Positions 4,123 to 5,627 of a DNA stretch of 5,627 nt are shown here, piece by piece. Both the position numbers and the translations under genes were made by a program. The notes beneath the pieces are model-generated. The model saw only the letters and a list, made by a program, of their open reading frames with translations, searched no databases and was not told the origin of the DNA. How positions within the stretch are numbered: position 1 is the stretch's first letter; each line of letters starts with the position of its first letter. Source of the DNA: Candidatus Delongbacteria bacterium (GTDB lineage: Bacteria; UBA4055); assembly GCA_028702975.1 (NCBI GenBank), contig JAQVNT010000116.1, positions 1 to 5,627 of the forward strand. Direction: 5' to 3'.

Positions 4123-5627
4123 TTTTTTATTCAAAATTTTCTTTATTTCTGAAAGTTCTCTTCTTAATTCGGTTATTTCATTTTCTAGTTCCGTGTTGGT
4201 TTTGCTTAAGGCCTCAATTCCCTTTTGCTGTTCTTTTACAGCTTCGACCAACAATGCAGTGATCGGTGCATACTGCATTGAAAAATATTCGCCCGATTCA
4301 TCCACAACTTCCGGTAATACTTTTGAAGTTTCCTGGGCAATAAACCCTATCCTGCGACCTTTTTCATGAGTATCCGGATCATTCCATTCATAGTAAACAC
4401 CTCTTAGGTTACTCACGATATTGATTGGGCTGTCAATAGTAACTATATTCTTCTTCAGTCTCTTATCGCTCAAACTGTTCCATGCGTAATCTCCACCTGC
4501 TGTTCCGTTTACATAAAAAGTAAAATTAGATGGATTATCTGCTGCATTTCCTTTAATAACAACCCTATTGTAATTGAAATCGCCAAAGATCAAAGGACTT
4601 GTAGTACTTGAGTTGTCAATGTATAGTTTATTTGAGCCTGTTTCGTTATAGCCTGCGTTATATCCAAGAAATACATTGCCTCCGCCTGAACTGTTATTGT
4701 AACCGGAATAATTTCCGATCATCACATTGTTATCTCCTGTCCTGTGTAACCCTCCCGAATAATATCCGAACAAGCAGTTGTTGCTGTTACCAGTTGATCC
4801 GGTTATGCCTCGGCCTGCATTCGCCCCCATAATAGTGTTGTAATTTCCCGTTGTGTTACTTAATCCTGCTCCATTCCCGAAATAACTATTGTTGCTTCCT
4901 GTTGTATTATCCGATGCTACACCGTCGCCGAAGAATGAGTTGCTACTTCCGGTTGTATTCTCATATCCACTTTTATAGCCTATAAAAGTATTCCTAGTTC
5001 CATTTGAGTTATAGCCAGAATTCTCTCCGACATATATATTTTGGTAAGCATCTGAATTGTTATAACCTGCTTTATCACCTATGAATATATTCGACCATCC
5101 GCTTGAGTTAGACAGTCCCGCGTTATTGCCTATAAACACATTATAACTGCCGTCATAAATTTGTTCATAAATATCTAATTGCGAAACAGTATTCAACCCC
5201 GCATTAAGCCCAAGAAATAAATTGACAGGGCTGAAATCGGTGTACCTATTTCCCGCGGTACCTTCCCGCATTTCTGTATTTAAGTTAGATACTTTTAAGA
5301 AATCCGTAGCTACACTTTTCTCCTTTGCTGCTGTCAGGCTTGACACTCCAAAACCTGATCCTGTGTCGCTTATCCAGAATCTTGTGCTGTCCCCTGTTAA
5401 GCGCATCAGATCAATTCCAGAACTCTTCGTTTCACTGCCTTTAACTGACGAAGTGGTAGTAACACTGAATGATCGCGAAAGACCTTTCGAATTGCTTAAA
5501 TTTGCCTTGATCTCATTTGAGCTGATAACCATCAGTGTATCACCCTGGTTCATCACCCTTAATCCGTCTGTTGAGATATCAAGAACTTTGTTGTTAGATG
5601 CGTCTTTGACTTCGAATAGAGTTTCCG
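4120..5627 (-). CDS. S74 chaperone-domain surface protein with FIGxxAG repeats, 5' end cut
   Basis: The frame is open from the right edge to TAA at 4120-4122, giving 501 visible complete codons. An in-frame GTG (5554-5556) followed by ATG could be mistaken for the start, but 23 codons before it match residues 19-41 of the downstream paralogue almost exactly (ETLFEVKDASNN...). The true start and a signal peptide of about 18 residues should therefore lie just outside the window. Order of parts: shared N-terminal module (5425-5625), a linker, eleven 'N.FIG..AGY.N..G' repeats, a cap segment 'NKLYIDNSSTTSPLIFGDF', a short connector, and an S74 domain beginning with SDKRLK (Ser at 4468-4470). The end is a Leu/Glu/Lys heptad coiled coil. 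This is the architecture of self-assembling trimeric fibre proteins. The probable role is an exported surface fibre, but the ligand is unknown. It is the first of the two genes in the coupled pair. Confidence 0.95.
   Translation of the reverse strand, partial: ETLFEVKDASNNKVLDISTDGLRVMNQGDTLMVISSNEIKANLSNSKGLSRSFSVTTTSSVKGSETKSSGIDLMRLTGDSTRFWISDTGSGFGVSSLTAAKEKSVATDFLKVSNLNTEMREGTAGNRYTDFSPVNLFLGLNAGLNTVSQLDIYEQIYDGSYNVFIGNNAGLSNSSGWSNIFIGDKAGYNNSDAYQNIYVGENSGYNSNGTRNTFIGYKSGYENTTGSSNSFFGDGVASDNTTGSNNSYFGNGAGLSNTTGNYNTIMGANAGRGITGSTGNSNNCLFGYYSGGLHRTGDNNVMIGNYSGYNNSSGGGNVFLGYNAGYNETGSNKLYIDNSSTTSPLIFGDFNYNRVVIKGNAADNPSNFTFYVNGTAGGDYAWNSLSDKRLKKNIVTIDSPINIVSNLRGVYYEWNDPDTHEKGRRIGFIAQETSKVLPEVVDESGEYFSMQYAPITALLVEAVKEQQKGIEALSKTNTELENEITELRRELSEIKKILNKK
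4123..4470 (-). other. S74 chaperone/autoprocessing domain of the FIGxxAG protein
   Basis: The last 116 residues begin S-D-K-R-L-K-K-N-I, with Lys five residues after the Ser, then VYYEWN, GRRIGFIAQE, VLPEVV, MQYAPITALLVEAVKEQQ and a long heptad tail. All core motifs of the S74 family are present, so chaperone function and self-cleavage before the Ser are expected from the family. The coiled tail is about 10 residues longer than in the paralogue. Confidence 0.9.
4633..5223 (-). repeat. Eleven FIGxxAG repeats of about 17 residues
   Basis: The protein here divides into units beginning N[VIST][FYM][IVF]G..[AS]G, e.g. NIFIGDKAGYNNSDAYQ, NTFIGYKSGYENTTGSS and NVFLGYNAGYNETGS. Most are 16-18 residues. 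The first unit is longer (insert LDIYEQIYD) and the eighth is about 20 (GITGSTGNSN). The block ends in NKLYIDNSS..PLIFGDF, which caps such arrays in related S74 proteins as I recall them. Repeats are rich in Asn, Gly, Ser and Tyr and are likely beta-helical. DNA copies are diverged. Confidence 0.88.
5425..5625 (-). repeat. Shared N-terminal module, copy in the FIGxxAG gene
   Basis: This is the second copy of the module at 3849-4055. The first 24 visible residues are identical to the other copy although 16 of the 24 codons differ by synonymous changes. After 'KGLSRSFSVTTTSSVK' and 'ETK' the two proteins diverge. Confidence 0.9.

Noticed and set aside
4633..5223. Regular short repeats that could suggest a CRISPR array
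   Set aside because: The units are about 51 nt, in frame, diverged in DNA and conserved only as protein, with no identical repeats or unique spacers.
2244..5627. Prophage tail-fibre cluster
   Set aside because: The S74 domain allows this, but the complete gene has a signal peptide, the other is inferred to have one, the neighbour is a secreted GLUG protein, and no phage structural, lysis or integrase gene is present.

Overview
The window holds three genes, all read from the minus strand. Each appears to encode a large, repetitive, exported surface or extracellular protein. In order of transcription (right to left) they are: a 5'-truncated S74-type chaperone-domain protein with about 17-residue 'FIGxxAG' repeats (4120-5627); a complete 621-residue paralogue with a YadA-like head of thirteen 14-residue repeats and the same C-terminal S74 domain (2244-4109); and a GLUG-motif protein of at least 710 residues that runs off the left edge (1-2130). 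No tRNA, rRNA, CRISPR array, insertion sequence or metabolic gene was seen.

The style suggests a Gram-negative, FCB-type bacterium (Bacteroidetes, Cloacimonadota or Delongbacteria-like): moderately AT-rich DNA, strong AAGGAGG or GGAGGGG ribosome sites, signal peptides, GLUG modules, and cellular proteins joining 'FEVKDASNN..LDISTDGLRV' starts to S74 ends. This placement is inference from protein style and cannot be fixed from the window.

The two S74 proteins form a tight operon. The upstream gene's TAA lies inside the ribosome binding site of the downstream gene, 10 nt before its ATG. Both have nearly the same N-terminal module (55 of 67 aligned residues identical) and the same S74 end with the Ser-Lys pair, but different central repeat fields. 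They look like trimeric, fibre-like surface proteins built from exchangeable middles. The S74 domain would fold the trimer and probably cut itself off, as in phage tail spikes. Unlike phage proteins, the complete one begins with a signal peptide, and no phage genes are nearby.

The GLUG gene follows after 113 nt of AT-rich DNA containing small inverted repeats and a possible promoter, so it may be transcribed separately. The first complete codon of the right-hand gene is at the window edge and its real start lies outside. The left-hand gene has no stop inside the window.
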